Shown: positions 1 through 8,613, counted from the first letter of the stretch. The stretch is DNA of 64,000 nt from Clostridia bacterium (GCA_017395065.1 JAFPWH010000024.1:62001-126000), one strand, 5' to 3'. Made by a program: numbers and translations. The notes: a model not told the origin generated them from the sequence alone.

Positions 1-242
1 TCGAGTTCGACGACGAGGCGCTCACGCTCATCGCAAAGCACACCTACGACGCAAACGAAAACGGCGAAAACATCGGCGCGAGGCGGCTGCACACGGTGCT
101 CGAACAAATCCTGAGCGACATCGCCTTCAACGCGGGCGGCGGCGACGCGCCGGTGATCACCGTTACGGTCAACGCCGAATACGTGAACAGGCAGCTGTCC
201 GGCAGCGTAAAGGAAGCGGACCTGAACAAGTTCATCCTGTGA
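1..242 (+). CDS. hslU: HslU, ATP-dependent protease ATPase subunit, C-terminal end (partial)
   Basis: The reading frame is open from base 3 to a TGA at 240-242 and gives the last 79 residues of HslU, the AAA+ unfoldase that feeds the HslV peptidase. The segment contains the sensor-2 region with GARRLHTVLE, and ends in LNKFIL, a short hydrophobic tail of the type HslU inserts into HslV to activate it. The start, Walker motifs and I domain lie upstream of the window. A strong terminator follows directly, so this is the last gene of its operon. Assignment rests on the GARRL region and the tail only. Confidence 0.85.
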   Translation, partial: EFDDEALTLIAKHTYDANENGENIGARRLHTVLEQILSDIAFNAGGGDAPVITVTVNAEYVNRQLSGSVKEADLNKFIL

Positions 243-256
243 CGCAAAACACCGGC

Positions 257-290
257 ATCTCCTTCCGGAACATTCGGGAGGAGATTTTTT
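257..290 (+). terminator. Intrinsic terminator after hslU
   Basis: ATCTCCT pairs perfectly with AGGAGAT, extended inward by TCCG/CGGG around a 7-base loop, and is followed by a run of six T. It closes the hslU operon and separates it from cdaA. Confidence 0.9.
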
Positions 291-347
291 ATCGTTAAAA
301 ATATTAAAATTTGTATCTTTTGTATTTCATTTTTGCGCGATTTATTA

Positions 348-353
348 TATAAT
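348..353 (+). promoter_or_regulatory. -10 element of the cdaA promoter
   Basis: A perfect TATAAT lies 24 bases before the GTG at 378; the matching -35 is poor (TTTCAT at 325-330). The predicted transcript would begin near 360, just before the AGGGGG ribosome site at 363-368. This excludes the upstream in-frame TTG at 333 as the start of cdaA. Confidence 0.6.
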
Positions 354-377
354 ATTCCGGAAAGGGGGCATGTGCAG

Positions 378-1259
378 GTGCATAACTTTTTTGAGTCCAT
401 ACCGCAAGGCATAAGCACGCTGTTTGTGAACCTGTTCCAGCAACCCGACTGGCGAAACTATCTCGATATCATCATAACAGCTGTCATTATATATGAGCTC
501 ATTGTCCTTATGATACGCACGCGCTCCAGCGCGGTCATCAAGGGCGTGCTGATCCTTTTCTTCTTTGCCTGGATTACCGACATACTGCAGTTGAACGTGG
601 TGAACTGGCTGATCCAGCAAGTGCTGAACACCGGCGTCATCATGCTCGTCATACTCTTTCAGCCCGAGCTCAGGCGCGCGCTCGAACAGCTGGGAAGGAC
701 TTCGTTCTTCACCGGCGGCACTGCGAGCCACGCGAACAAATACAACTCCAACATCGTGCCAGAACTTGTGCAGGCGATGAGCGACATGTCCCGAAAGCGC
801 ATCGGCGCGCTGATCGTCGTGGAAAGAAAGACCGGCCTTCAGGAGTTTGCGGACACGGGAACGGTCGTCAATGCCGACATTTCCGCTGCGCTGATCGAAA
901 ACATCTTTGAACCCAACACGCCCCTGCACGATGGCGCGCTGATCATACGCGAAGGAAAGCTTTTGGCCGCGGCCTGCATACTGCAACTGACGAACGATCC
1001 CGATCTTTCAAGGGAGCTGGGCACCCGCCACCGCGCGGCCATCGGCATAACCGAGACCAGCGACGCCGTAAGCTTTATCGTAAGCGAAGAGACCGGCACC
1101 ATTTCCATGGCAAAAGACGGGCACATCACCCGCTATCTCGATCTGCCCGCGCTCACAAAGCAGCTTAAAAGCATCTTCGAGGCCCCCGGCGCCGCAAAGC
1201 ACGTCGCCGAAGCGCCGAGCGAGGGTGAAAATACACCGAAGGGAGATGAAGCGCAGTGA
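378..1259 (+). CDS. cdaA: CdaA (DacA), membrane diadenylate cyclase
   Basis: Makes cyclic di-AMP from two ATP; c-di-AMP controls potassium and osmolyte uptake and is essential in many Firmicutes. The 293-residue product has hydrophobic membrane segments over roughly the first 80 residues, then a DisA_N cyclase domain with the catalytic HDGA motif and the GTRHRAA nucleotide-binding motif. The C-terminal tail is acidic and low in complexity. GTG 378 is preferred because AGGGGG lies 9 bases upstream; GTG 372 is possible, and a TTG at 333 lies upstream of the promoter -10. It overlaps cdaR by 4 bases (GTGA), so the two are translationally coupled. Confidence 0.95.
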   Translation: MHNFFESIPQGISTLFVNLFQQPDWRNYLDIIITAVIIYELIVLMIRTRSSAVIKGVLILFFFAWITDILQLNVVNWLIQQVLNTGVIMLVILFQPELRRALEQLGRTSFFTGGTASHANKYNSNIVPELVQAMSDMSRKRIGALIVVERKTGLQEFADTGTVVNADISAALIENIFEPNTPLHDGALIIREGKLLAAACILQLTNDPDLSRELGTRHRAAIGITETSDAVSFIVSEETGTISMAKDGHITRYLDLPALTKQLKSIFEAPGAAKHVAEAPSEGENTPKGDEAQ

Positions 1260-2278
1260 ACAAGACGCTTTCCTATGTCAAGCGCTTTTTTCGCTTCCTT
1301 CTGAACGCGTTTACGCGAAGGCTCTGGCTTAAGATGCTAAGTCTCCTGCTTGCGCTGCTGGTCTGGGCGTACATCATCAGCGTGAACACATCCCTTACGC
1401 GCACGAAGACGTTTTCGTCTCTCAGTGTCGAAAGCGGATCCGTGACGGAGCTCAGCGCAAAGACGCTCGCCCTGGCCACCGACATCCACAGCGAATACGC
1501 GGGCGAAATCGACGTCACCGTCGAAGTGCCGCAAAGCCGCTACGCGCAGCTGACCAGTGACAACATAACGCTCACACCCGATTTTTCCGGCATAAATTCC
1601 GTGGGCAAATACGAGGTGCCCCTGCGCGGAAACTCCACCTACGGTACGGTGACGCGAATCTCGCCTTCCACCATACAGGTGACGGTGGAAGACCTGATTT
1701 CCCGCGACATCACGGCGGAGCTCGAGATCGTAAACGAAGACGAAGAAAACTACTGGTACAATACGGCGAACTTCACTTTGAACCCGAAGACCATTACTGT
1801 GAGGGGACCTGCGTCCCTGATGCGCTCGGTCAGCCGCGCGGTGGTGCAGGTGGACGTTTCCGGCCGCAGCAGCACCATACGCCGCGGCTACACCACGGTC
1901 TCGCTGATGGACGCAAACGACAGCGAGATCCCCACACAGCTGCTTACCCTTTCCACGAGGGCGAGCATCGTGAACCTTGAAATCTATCCGAAGAAAAGGC
2001 TGGAGGTATCGGTGGACGAATCGCTTCTGCACGTACCGGAAGGATACGAGATCGTTTCCGTGACCGTGCAGCCGGATACCGTGGTCATCGCCGCGGGCAG
2101 CGATCTGCTAAGCCAGATGGAGAGCCTTTCCGTGGACGTAGGGGACGTGCAGGACTTCAGCGGTTCCCACAGCCTGAAGCTCCTCATGCACTCGGACGTC
2201 AAATACTACTCGGCCTCCGAGGTCACGCTCACCGTGACCACGCGCAGAACGGACGCGGAGGGCGAAGAAGATGAATAG
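1256..2278 (+). CDS. cdaR: CdaR, YbbR-domain regulator of the diadenylate cyclase
   Basis: 340 residues: a short cytoplasmic start, one membrane anchor around residues 24-45 (LLLALLVWAYIISV), then about 290 extracellular residues of repeated YbbR-type beta domains. In Firmicutes CdaR binds CdaA in the membrane and modulates its activity. The GTG start overlaps the cdaA stop. Assignment rests on the position after cdaA, the anchor and the repeated VTVRGPASLM / VPEGYEIVSV-type segments. The C-terminus is acidic (EGEEDE). Confidence 0.9.
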   Translation: MNKTLSYVKRFFRFLLNAFTRRLWLKMLSLLLALLVWAYIISVNTSLTRTKTFSSLSVESGSVTELSAKTLALATDIHSEYAGEIDVTVEVPQSRYAQLTSDNITLTPDFSGINSVGKYEVPLRGNSTYGTVTRISPSTIQVTVEDLISRDITAELEIVNEDEENYWYNTANFTLNPKTITVRGPASLMRSVSRAVVQVDVSGRSSTIRRGYTTVSLMDANDSEIPTQLLTLSTRASIVNLEIYPKKRLEVSVDESLLHVPEGYEIVSVTVQPDTVVIAAGSDLLSQMESLSVDVGDVQDFSGSHSLKLLMHSDVKYYSASEVTLTVTTRRTDAEGEEDE

Positions 2279-2741
2279 CTCCGAGGGCGTAAGTCTCTTA
2301 AGCCGCTTCGTTGAGTGGATACTCAGCTTTTACCAAAGCGCGGTCAACGGCTTGATTGGCATTTTTTCGGGCTCGGGCGCCGGCAGCGCGCTGAGCTGGC
2401 TGATGCGCAGCTGGAAAAGCCTTTTCGCCTTTTTGCTGATCTCGGGCGTGATCGCAAACATCGTGATCTACGTCATTCGCTGGAAACCCCATTGGTGGTG
2501 GTTCGCAAAAAAGCGCATGGTCGTAAACGACGAACTGCTGCAAAAGCGCGGCAAAGGTAAAAAGTCCGCAAAGCCCGCTGCCGCGCGGCCTGCGGCGAAA
2601 CCGTCCACGATCGTGCCGCGCAAAGGCGCTTCCGAAACGCTGAAGCTCAGCACCATCGCGCCGTCCCCGGCGGGCGACCTGATGGAAAGCGAATTCGACG
2701 ATCTGCTCAGCGTACACGAAAAGAGCAAAAAAAACTCCTGA
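2271..2741 (+). CDS. Small membrane protein of unknown function, third gene of the cdaA-cdaR operon
   Basis: A 156-residue product whose ATG overlaps the end of cdaR by 8 bases, so it is almost certainly co-translated. It has an amphipathic N-terminus, one clear membrane segment near residues 47-66 (LFAFLLISGVIANIVIYVI) followed by the aromatic cluster KPHWWWF, then a basic Lys/Ala/Pro-rich linker (about 90-115) and an acidic end (ESEFDDLLSVHEKS). I recognise no family. The usual third gene here in Firmicutes is glmM, which is absent. A role as an additional membrane partner of CdaA/CdaR is an inference from position alone. Confidence 0.75.
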   Translation: MNSSEGVSLLSRFVEWILSFYQSAVNGLIGIFSGSGAGSALSWLMRSWKSLFAFLLISGVIANIVIYVIRWKPHWWWFAKKRMVVNDELLQKRGKGKKSAKPAAARPAAKPSTIVPRKGASETLKLSTIAPSPAGDLMESEFDDLLSVHEKSKKNS

Positions 2742-2767
2742 ACGGCCTTTTGAGCTGCGTTCAGGAG
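2726..2767 (-). terminator. Terminator of the dppA operon, overlapping the end of the convergent gene
   Basis: A perfect 10-bp inverted repeat, CTCCTGAACG at 2735-2744 and CGTTCAGGAG at 2758-2767. On the minus strand it is followed by eight T (the A run at 2726-2734). On the plus strand the T tract is weak. The left arm contains the stop codon of the plus-strand gene. Confidence 0.9.
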
Positions 2768-2775
2768 CATCTTTA

Positions 2776-3573
2776 TTACAGAACCCAGAAGAAAAACTTC
2801 AGAATGTCCATATAATCGCGGCTTTCGTACTTCACGAAACGGGAGCCGGTCTTCTGACAGCCGGGATACCAGCTCGCTGCCTCGGCCTTCGTGTGTTCCT
2901 TAAAGCTGATCTCCGCCTTGAAGCGCTTCGGCATCGGGAACAGGCACTTTGCTCTGTCGGCCTTGAAGCAGGCCTCCGCGGCTTCGCGAATCCTTTTTAC
3001 GGCCAGCGCGGGATGGATCGACACGCAGCCCGCGCCCACGCCTTCGTTCACTGCGACGGTGCTCGTGCCCGGGCAGTGCGCGTTCATCCAGTCACACAGG
3101 CCCTTGTCGCCGGTAAGCAGATATACCGGCACGCCGAAGTACGAGGCAGTGAGGCTGTTGATCATCAGTTCCGGGCAAAGTTCGTCGTTCAGCTTCACGT
3201 ACACGTTTTGCGTGTTCATCGTGTGGGACAGCGGATTCGTATTCATTTCGGCGGCAGAGTGATAGCCCGTGAACAGCACGCCGTCAAAGCTCTGATCGAC
3301 ACCCGCCATCATCGAGAAGGGGTTACGCCCCCAGCCGCGAAAGATCCTTGCCTGCTCCGGCAGTAATTCGGGATCGATGTTTCGGGCGGAATCGTGCGCG
3401 TCCTTGACCAGGACCTCCGAAGCGCCGGCTGCGATCGCGCCCTCGCAGGCCGCCGCGCACTCACGGGACATTTGCGTGCGGTAATGCTCGTACAGGTCTT
3501 TTCCCTTGTCCGTTTCGCACCAGGCGGTGATCCCGCAGGTGCCTTCCATATCGCTGGATACAAAAATCTTCAT
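2776..3573 (-). CDS. M55-family D-aminopeptidase (DppA-like)
   Basis: Zinc peptidase of 265 residues that in Bacillus removes N-terminal D-amino acids from short peptides. It shows the family metal motif SxDxEG (D8, E10), H60 in KDAHDSA, H105 in GYHSA, and H117 in SHTMN at the position of the proposed catalytic His. Full family length, no signal peptide, so cytoplasmic. It lies 43 bases downstream of rsfS and probably shares its promoter. A role in recycling D-Ala peptides from the wall is likely but not shown by the sequence. Confidence 0.9.
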   Translation of the reverse strand: MKIFVSSDMEGTCGITAWCETDKGKDLYEHYRTQMSRECAAACEGAIAAGASEVLVKDAHDSARNIDPELLPEQARIFRGWGRNPFSMMAGVDQSFDGVLFTGYHSAAEMNTNPLSHTMNTQNVYVKLNDELCPELMINSLTASYFGVPVYLLTGDKGLCDWMNAHCPGTSTVAVNEGVGAGCVSIHPALAVKRIREAAEACFKADRAKCLFPMPKRFKAEISFKEHTKAEAASWYPGCQKTGSRFVKYESRDYMDILKFFFWVL

Positions 3574-3616
3574 TTGGTTTACTCCCTGCGCCCTTGAATT
3601 AAGCGCCGATCAGGCT

Positions 3617-3982
3617 TTATTCCTCGGCGGCCTTCGGCTCGAAGGGCACCTGATTCGTGCCGTCCGCCCAGAGGCGCTCGATGTTGTAATGCTCCCGCTC
3701 TTCGGGATGGAAGATATGGACGATCACGCTGGAATAGTCGAGTACGATCCATTTGGATTCCCGCACGCCGTCGTTTCTGCGGTAGGGGATGCCTTCTTCC
3801 ATCAGCTTGTCGCTCACCTCTTCGTAGAGCGTATGCACGGCCTGCGCGCTGCGTCCCGTGGCGATGACGAAATAATCCGCGATGGAAGTAAGGTGATCGA
3901 CCTTCAGGATCACGATGTCGGTAGCTTTTTTGCCGTCAAGCAGCTCTGCAATTCTTAGGGCAAGCTCTTCGGGTGTTTTCAT
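3617..3982 (-). CDS. rsfS: Ribosomal silencing factor RsfS (Iojap family)
   Basis: 121 residues covering the complete RsfS/DUF143 fold. RsfS binds ribosomal protein L14 and blocks subunit joining during starvation. Seen: DIVILKVDHLTSIADYFVIATG, the family core, and WIVLDYSSVIVHIF near the C-terminus, both diagnostic. A GGAGGG ribosome site precedes the ATG. In many Firmicutes rsfS follows nadD-yqeK; here it starts its own operon and is followed by the D-aminopeptidase. Confidence 0.93.
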   Translation of the reverse strand: MKTPEELALRIAELLDGKKATDIVILKVDHLTSIADYFVIATGRSAQAVHTLYEEVSDKLMEEGIPYRRNDGVRESKWIVLDYSSVIVHIFHPEEREHYNIERLWADGTNQVPFEPKAAEE

Positions 3983-4018
3983 GGTAAACCCTCCGTTGAT
4001 TCATTTGTTTACAATGTC

Positions 4019-4047
4019 ATTATACATGAAACGAAAGCATAATGCAA
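4019..4047 (-). promoter_or_regulatory. Promoter of rsfS-dppA
   Basis: On the minus strand TTGCAT (4047-4042), a 17-base spacer, then TATAAT (4024-4019), about 40 bases before the rsfS ATG. Confidence 0.8.
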
Positions 4048-4142
4048 GCGCTTTTTTGCCGTATTCTGCCATTCGCAGCGCATTTGCCTTCTTCGGGAAA
4101 CGCGCCTTTATGTAAATGATTTGGTTTATTGCCCAAATACAG

Positions 4143-4172
4143 TTGAATTGAAGCGCTTGTTTGTGGTATAAT
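4143..4172 (+). promoter_or_regulatory. Promoter of the DUF4342 gene and cysS, extended -10
   Basis: TTGAAT at 4143-4148, an 18-base spacer and TATAAT at 4167-4172 preceded by TGG, an extended -10. It lies 40 bases before the TTG start at 4213. Confidence 0.75.
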
Positions 4173-4212
4173 TCCTGACAAACCGAATGAACATGGCCCG
4201 GGAGGTGATCAT

Positions 4213-4749
4213 TTGACCAGGCTGGAAATGGTGGAAAAGCTGCGCGAAAAAGCCGACGTCACCTACGACGAAGCGAGGGATGCGCTTGAAAAGAACGATT
4301 GGGATATGCTCGACGCGCTGCTGGCGCTCAAAAGCAAAAAGAGCACCGCCGGCGAAAAGCCGTCTTCCGGCAAGCCCGAAATCGTTGTCAGCAGGGATTC
4401 GCGCGCCAAGGAGATCGCCGGGAGCATAGGCGAAAAGGCGTCAAGCGTCGTGCGCTTTCTTTTATCCGCCGTAAAGAAGGGCGAGGACATCCGCATCGAA
4501 GTCCTCTACAGAGACGAGGTCATCGGAAGCCTCTCGGTAACGGTGCTCGCGCTTTTGCTCATCTGTTCGTGGTTCGTTCCGGTGATACTTTTCATACTAG
4601 GCCTGATCAGCGGCTACCGCTTCCGCTTCTCAAACAAAACGCTGACGGGAAAGATGATCAACACCCTGGGATCGGACGTACTTCAGGGAAAAGAAAAGGG
4701 AAGCGAAAAAGAACTCGAAATACTTCACTCCGGAAACAAAGAGGGATAA
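4213..4749 (+). CDS. DUF4342 membrane protein with an N-terminal UBA/TS-N-like helix domain
   Basis: 178 residues. Residues 1-40 resemble the EF-Ts N-terminal/UBA-like three-helix domain (VEKLREKADVTYDEARDALE). A basic linker follows, then a DUF4342 segment (about 60-150) with one or two membrane helices, VLALLLICSWFVPVILFILG being the clearest. The TTG start is supported by a perfect GGAGGTGAT at 4201-4209 with 7 bases of spacing and by the promoter just upstream. It is 4 bases from cysS. DUF4342 has no established function; the UBA-like part suggests binding to a protein partner. Confidence 0.8.
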   Translation: MTRLEMVEKLREKADVTYDEARDALEKNDWDMLDALLALKSKKSTAGEKPSSGKPEIVVSRDSRAKEIAGSIGEKASSVVRFLLSAVKKGEDIRIEVLYRDEVIGSLSVTVLALLLICSWFVPVILFILGLISGYRFRFSNKTLTGKMINTLGSDVLQGKEKGSEKELEILHSGNKEG

Positions 4750-4753
4750 GCAT

Positions 4754-6157
4754 ATGAAAATCTACAACACAATGACCCGCCAGAAGGAAGAATTCGTACC
4801 CCTGCATCCCGGAAAAGTGGGCATCTACGCCTGCGGCCCCACGGTGTACAATTTTTTTCACATCGGAAACGCGCGCCCCTTCATCGTATTCGACGTACTC
4901 AGACGCTATTTCAGGCATCTGGGCTATGACGTGACCTTCGTTCAGAATTTTACCGATATCGACGACAAGCTAATCCGCAGAGCCAACGAAGAGGGGACGA
5001 CCGTTCCCGAGATCGCCGAGAAATACATCAAAGAGTATTACACGGACGCGGAGGGACTTGGCGTCGAAAAGGCCGACGTGCATCCCAGAGCCACGGAGCA
5101 CATAGGCGAGATCATCACGATGATCAAAAAGCTGGAGAGCAAGGGCTACGCCTACAAAACAGACAACGGGGACGTGTATTTCGATACCCAGGCCTTCAGC
5201 GGCTACGGAAAGCTCAGCGGCCAGAACCTTGAGGACAGGGAAGCCGGCGCGCGCATCGAAGTGGACGACGTCAAGAAAAATCCGATGGATTTTGCGCTCT
5301 GGAAGGCCCAGAAGCCCGGCGAACCCGCCTGGAACAGCCCCTGGGGCATGGGCAGGCCCGGCTGGCACATCGAGTGCTCCGCGATGAGCACGAAGTACCT
5401 CGGCGATACTTTCGATATCCATTGCGGCGGCGTGGACCTCATTTTCCCGCATCACGAAAACGAGATCGCCCAGAGCGAATGCGCGACCGGAAAACCCTTC
5501 GCGCGCTACTGGATGCACAACGGCCACATCAACGTGGACAACCGGAAGATGAGCAAGTCCCTCGGAAACTTCCTTCTGGTGCGCGACATCAGCAAGGAAT
5601 TCGACCTCGAAGTCGTGCGCATGTTCATGCTTTCCGCGCATTACAGAAGCCCGATCAACTACTCACACAATCTGCTCGTGCAGGCGCAAAGTTCACTCGA
5701 ACGCCTCTATACAGCCAGGAACAACGCGATCTTCGCGCGCGAACACGCAAAGGAAAAGGAGCTTACGCCGGAGGAGACCGCTTTTGCCGCGCGCAGCGAG
5801 CAGGCGATCAAGGCCTTTGACGCCGCGATGGACGACGATTTGAACACCGCGGACGCGATCGGCGTGATCTTCGATTACATTCGCGACATGAACACCGTTC
5901 TGGCCGACGCCAACGACGCAAGCCGACAGACGTTCGATACTGCGCTCAGCACGCTCAAGTGCATGACGGACGTGCTGGGGCTGCTCAGAAAAGAAGCCGA
6001 CGGCGTACCCGACGAGATCAAACAGCTGGTGGAGCAGCGCACGGCTGCCAAGAAAAACAAGGACTATGCCCTTGCCGACGAAATCAGAAACAAGGTGCTC
6101 GCGATGGGCTACGTCATCGAGGATACGCCCAAAGGCGCAAAGGTCAAGAAAGCGTAA
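4754..6157 (+). CDS. cysS: Cysteinyl-tRNA synthetase
   Basis: Class I synthetase that charges tRNA-Cys. 467 residues, the normal length. The class I signature HIGN is at 36-39, the zinc-site cysteine in YACGPTVYN at 27, further zinc-site residues in WHIECSAMS and HHENEIAQSE, and KMSKS at 265-269. The C-terminal DALR-type helical domain is complete. It is co-transcribed with the upstream DUF4342 gene (4-base gap, with the ribosome site GAGGG inside that gene's end). Confidence 0.97.
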   Translation: MKIYNTMTRQKEEFVPLHPGKVGIYACGPTVYNFFHIGNARPFIVFDVLRRYFRHLGYDVTFVQNFTDIDDKLIRRANEEGTTVPEIAEKYIKEYYTDAEGLGVEKADVHPRATEHIGEIITMIKKLESKGYAYKTDNGDVYFDTQAFSGYGKLSGQNLEDREAGARIEVDDVKKNPMDFALWKAQKPGEPAWNSPWGMGRPGWHIECSAMSTKYLGDTFDIHCGGVDLIFPHHENEIAQSECATGKPFARYWMHNGHINVDNRKMSKSLGNFLLVRDISKEFDLEVVRMFMLSAHYRSPINYSHNLLVQAQSSLERLYTARNNAIFAREHAKEKELTPEETAFAARSEQAIKAFDAAMDDDLNTADAIGVIFDYIRDMNTVLADANDASRQTFDTALSTLKCMTDVLGLLRKEADGVPDEIKQLVEQRTAAKKNKDYALADEIRNKVLAMGYVIEDTPKGAKVKKA

Positions 6158-6163
6158 AAGAAA

Positions 6164-6197
6164 GCGGACTGTCTGTGCAAACGGGCAGTCTGCGTTT
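6164..6197 (+). terminator. Probable terminator after cysS
   Basis: GCGGACTGTC (6164-6173) pairs with GGCAGTCTGC (6184-6193), 10 bp with two G-T wobbles, followed only by GTTTA. The T tract is weak, so some read-through into the lyase gene is possible. Confidence 0.6.
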
Positions 6198-6240
6198 ATG
6201 TATAGGAGCCTTCCAAACGCCTTGCTCCGGAGGTACTGCC

Positions 6241-8259
6241 GTGGTGCTGTTTTCAAACGAAGAAATCCTTCGCCTGAGAGAAAAACTGAAAAAAGACATG
6301 AGCCATGTTGACCGGCTGCGCGAAGGCTGCGAAAGCCTTTTGAAGCAGGACGTCAACATCCCAAAGAGCGGCATCGCGACCTGGGGCCACTATTTCGCCT
6401 GCGCAAAGGACGCTGCGCGGCTGAAATACGAATACGACTGCGATCACGATTTCCGCTGCCCGGTCTGCGGAGAAATTTACAACGGCGAACCGTATCTCGG
6501 CGCGTGGTGGCGCATCACCAATACCGTAAACACGGGCACTGCGGTAAACGGCGCGCTCTTATGGGTGCTGAACGACGACGAAGAATGCAGAAAGCTGAGC
6601 GCGGAAATCCTTTTAGGCTACGCGGACAACTACCCGAATTACGAAGAGCACGGCGATATTCCCTACAACAAGCCCGGACGCATGAACTCACAGTTGATCT
6701 GCGAGGCGGAATGTCTGAAATCGCTCGCCGAGGCCTACGACCTGATCAAGGACAGTTTATCTGACGCGGAGCGCCGGCATATCGAAAATGACCTCCTTTT
6801 CCCAGGCGCCGCGCTGCTCAAAAAGAACCGCACGGAGCAGATCCATAACCACGAGGTCATCGTAAACGCCACTATCGGGATCATCGGCCTCGCTACGGGG
6901 CGCGAGGAGCTCACCGATTTTGCGGTCAACAGCCCCTATGGCCTGATCTACCAGCTCGAACACGGCGTCCTCGAAGACGGGCTGTGGTTTGAAGCCACGC
7001 TGCATTATCACTATTTCGCGCTGCTTGCCTTCATGGGTTTCGAAAAGATGGCGCGCAGCACGAAGTACAGCCTGTTGTCGAGGCCCGAATACCTGCGCAT
7101 GTACAAAATGCCGCTGAAGATCCTGCGGCCCGATTACGACCTGCCTGCCATCGGCGACGGCGGGTACAGCTTCGGGCTAAGGGCGTTGGCGGACCACTAT
7201 GAATTTGTTTACAATGTGTACAAAGACAGGGAGTTTGCGGCGCTTCTGAACATAGCGTATTATCCGTATCTTAACGCTCCCCGAAAAAGCTTTCAGACGT
7301 TCCTGTACGGTGCAGAAAGGATCGAAGAGGCAGAACTCACGCTCGACGATTATCACAACGACGCAGCTTCCGGACTGACTGTCCTGCGCGGCAGGGATAA
7401 AAAGCAGTACCTGCTCTTCAGGCATGGACGCTTTGGCGGAGAGCACGACCACTACGACAAGCTGGGCCTGCATTACTCGGTCGAACGGTACGACGTTATG
7501 CCTGATCTCGGCACTGTCGCCTACGGTTCTCCGCCGCACTACGGTTATTTCAAGAATACCTTCACGCACAACACCGTTTGCATAGACGGCCAAAACCAGC
7601 CGCCTTGCAACGGCCGCACCAACCTTTACAGGAAATACGACGATCTTACGCTCGTCGAAGGCCACGCCGACTGGCTCGCCCCGGCACAATTGCCGGAGAG
7701 CTTCGTCATCCGGCAGTGGGACGAAGCGGCCTACAGCGGCGTGAGCATGGATCGGACCATCCTGTTCACCGACGAATTCTTTCTGGAGGCTTTTCGCGTG
7801 CGCGGGGTAAAGGGGAGGCAGGTCGACTGGATCATTCATCCGAAGGGACGCTGCCTGAAAGCGAACCTGCCGGAGCGGCCGTTCCGGCTTACGGGCTGCA
7901 AACCCGCCGAATACTTCAAAAACGCGCGCGTTTCCGAGAGTAGCAGGACTGTTAAAAGCGTCTGGAAAAGCGAGGCAGGCTACTTCGGCGTGTTTTCTTT
8001 CTGCTCTGTCCCGGCGCAGGTGATACGGGCCGAAGCGCCCGGAAACCCGATGAGCGAAGAACTCACGTATCTGATCCGGCGTGTCCCGGAAGCCCCGGAC
8101 GACCTCGTCTTTGCCACGGCCTTCCGCCTGAGCCGGGACAAAAGCGACATAAAAAACGTGCGCATCAAAATTTCCGGCGGGACGGTGCGGATGAACTTCA
8201 TCCTTAACGACATACCGCGTGAGTACAGCTTCACGGTCGGAGAAACGCAAAACAACTGA
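6241..8259 (+). CDS. Heparinase II/III-superfamily polysaccharide lyase, probable uronate oligosaccharide lyase
   Basis: 672 residues with the two-part layout of PL15/PL17-type lyases: an alpha/alpha toroid (about 1-330) and a C-terminal beta-sandwich. The expected catalytic set is visible: N203-H204 in IHNHEV, H255/Y256/H257/Y258 in TLHYHY, and H402/H404 in GEHDHYDK. Such enzymes cleave uronic-acid polymers by beta-elimination, giving 4,5-unsaturated uronates. No signal peptide, so it should act in the cytoplasm on imported oligosaccharides. The start is GTG 6241 or 6244, since GGAGGT sits at 6229-6234; the open frame extends upstream into cysS without a ribosome site. A KdgF-like cupin follows after 21 bases. 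The exact substrate (alginate, heparin-like, pectic or other) cannot be read. Confidence 0.85.
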   Translation: MVLFSNEEILRLREKLKKDMSHVDRLREGCESLLKQDVNIPKSGIATWGHYFACAKDAARLKYEYDCDHDFRCPVCGEIYNGEPYLGAWWRITNTVNTGTAVNGALLWVLNDDEECRKLSAEILLGYADNYPNYEEHGDIPYNKPGRMNSQLICEAECLKSLAEAYDLIKDSLSDAERRHIENDLLFPGAALLKKNRTEQIHNHEVIVNATIGIIGLATGREELTDFAVNSPYGLIYQLEHGVLEDGLWFEATLHYHYFALLAFMGFEKMARSTKYSLLSRPEYLRMYKMPLKILRPDYDLPAIGDGGYSFGLRALADHYEFVYNVYKDREFAALLNIAYYPYLNAPRKSFQTFLYGAERIEEAELTLDDYHNDAASGLTVLRGRDKKQYLLFRHGRFGGEHDHYDKLGLHYSVERYDVMPDLGTVAYGSPPHYGYFKNTFTHNTVCIDGQNQPPCNGRTNLYRKYDDLTLVEGHADWLAPAQLPESFVIRQWDEAAYSGVSMDRTILFTDEFFLEAFRVRGVKGRQVDWIIHPKGRCLKANLPERPFRLTGCKPAEYFKNARVSESSRTVKSVWKSEAGYFGVFSFCSVPAQVIRAEAPGNPMSEELTYLIRRVPEAPDDLVFATAFRLSRDKSDIKNVRIKISGGTVRMNFILNDIPREYSFTVGETQNN

Positions 8260-8280
8260 TCAATTATCGGAGGTATGAAA

Positions 8281-8613
8281 ATGAGCGCATTCGGTTTGAA
8301 CAAGAATATCCCAAGCAGGGACCTGGGCGGCGGTGTCAGCCGCAAAATCCTTTCCTGGGGCGGAAAACTGATGATGGTCGAGGTGACCATGCAAAAGGGC
8401 GGCCGTGGTGAGGTCCACACCCATCCGCACGAGCAGATCAGCTATATCGCCGCCGGTTCGTTTGAATTCACGGTCGGCGACGAAAAACAGATCGTGCACG
8501 CCGGCGACAGCCTCTATGTCGCCCCAAACCTCCCGCACGGCACCCTCTCCCTCGAAGACGGCTCCGTGGTCGTAGACATCTTCACGCCGATCCGCGAGGA
8601 CTTCCTCGGGTAA
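8281..8613 (+). CDS. kdgF: KdgF-like cupin, probable unsaturated-uronate ring-opening protein
   Basis: A single-domain cupin of 110 residues. KdgF converts 4,5-unsaturated uronates released by lyases to the linear ketone form. The metal ligands match the family: H46, H48, Q52 in VHTHPHEQI and H86 in LPHG, and the C-terminus DIFTPIREDFL has the typical KdgF ending. ATG 8281 is chosen because GGAGGT at 8269-8274 is directly against the other ATG (8275). Placement immediately after the lyase fits a two-step route. A generic cupin is the alternative. Confidence 0.8.
   Translation: MSAFGLNKNIPSRDLGGGVSRKILSWGGKLMMVEVTMQKGGRGEVHTHPHEQISYIAAGSFEFTVGDEKQIVHAGDSLYVAPNLPHGTLSLEDGSVVVDIFTPIREDFLG

Noticed and set aside
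5959-6240. N-terminal extension of the polysaccharide lyase into cysS
   Set aside because: No ribosome site, overlap with cysS and its terminator, and a strong GGAGGT just before GTG 6241.
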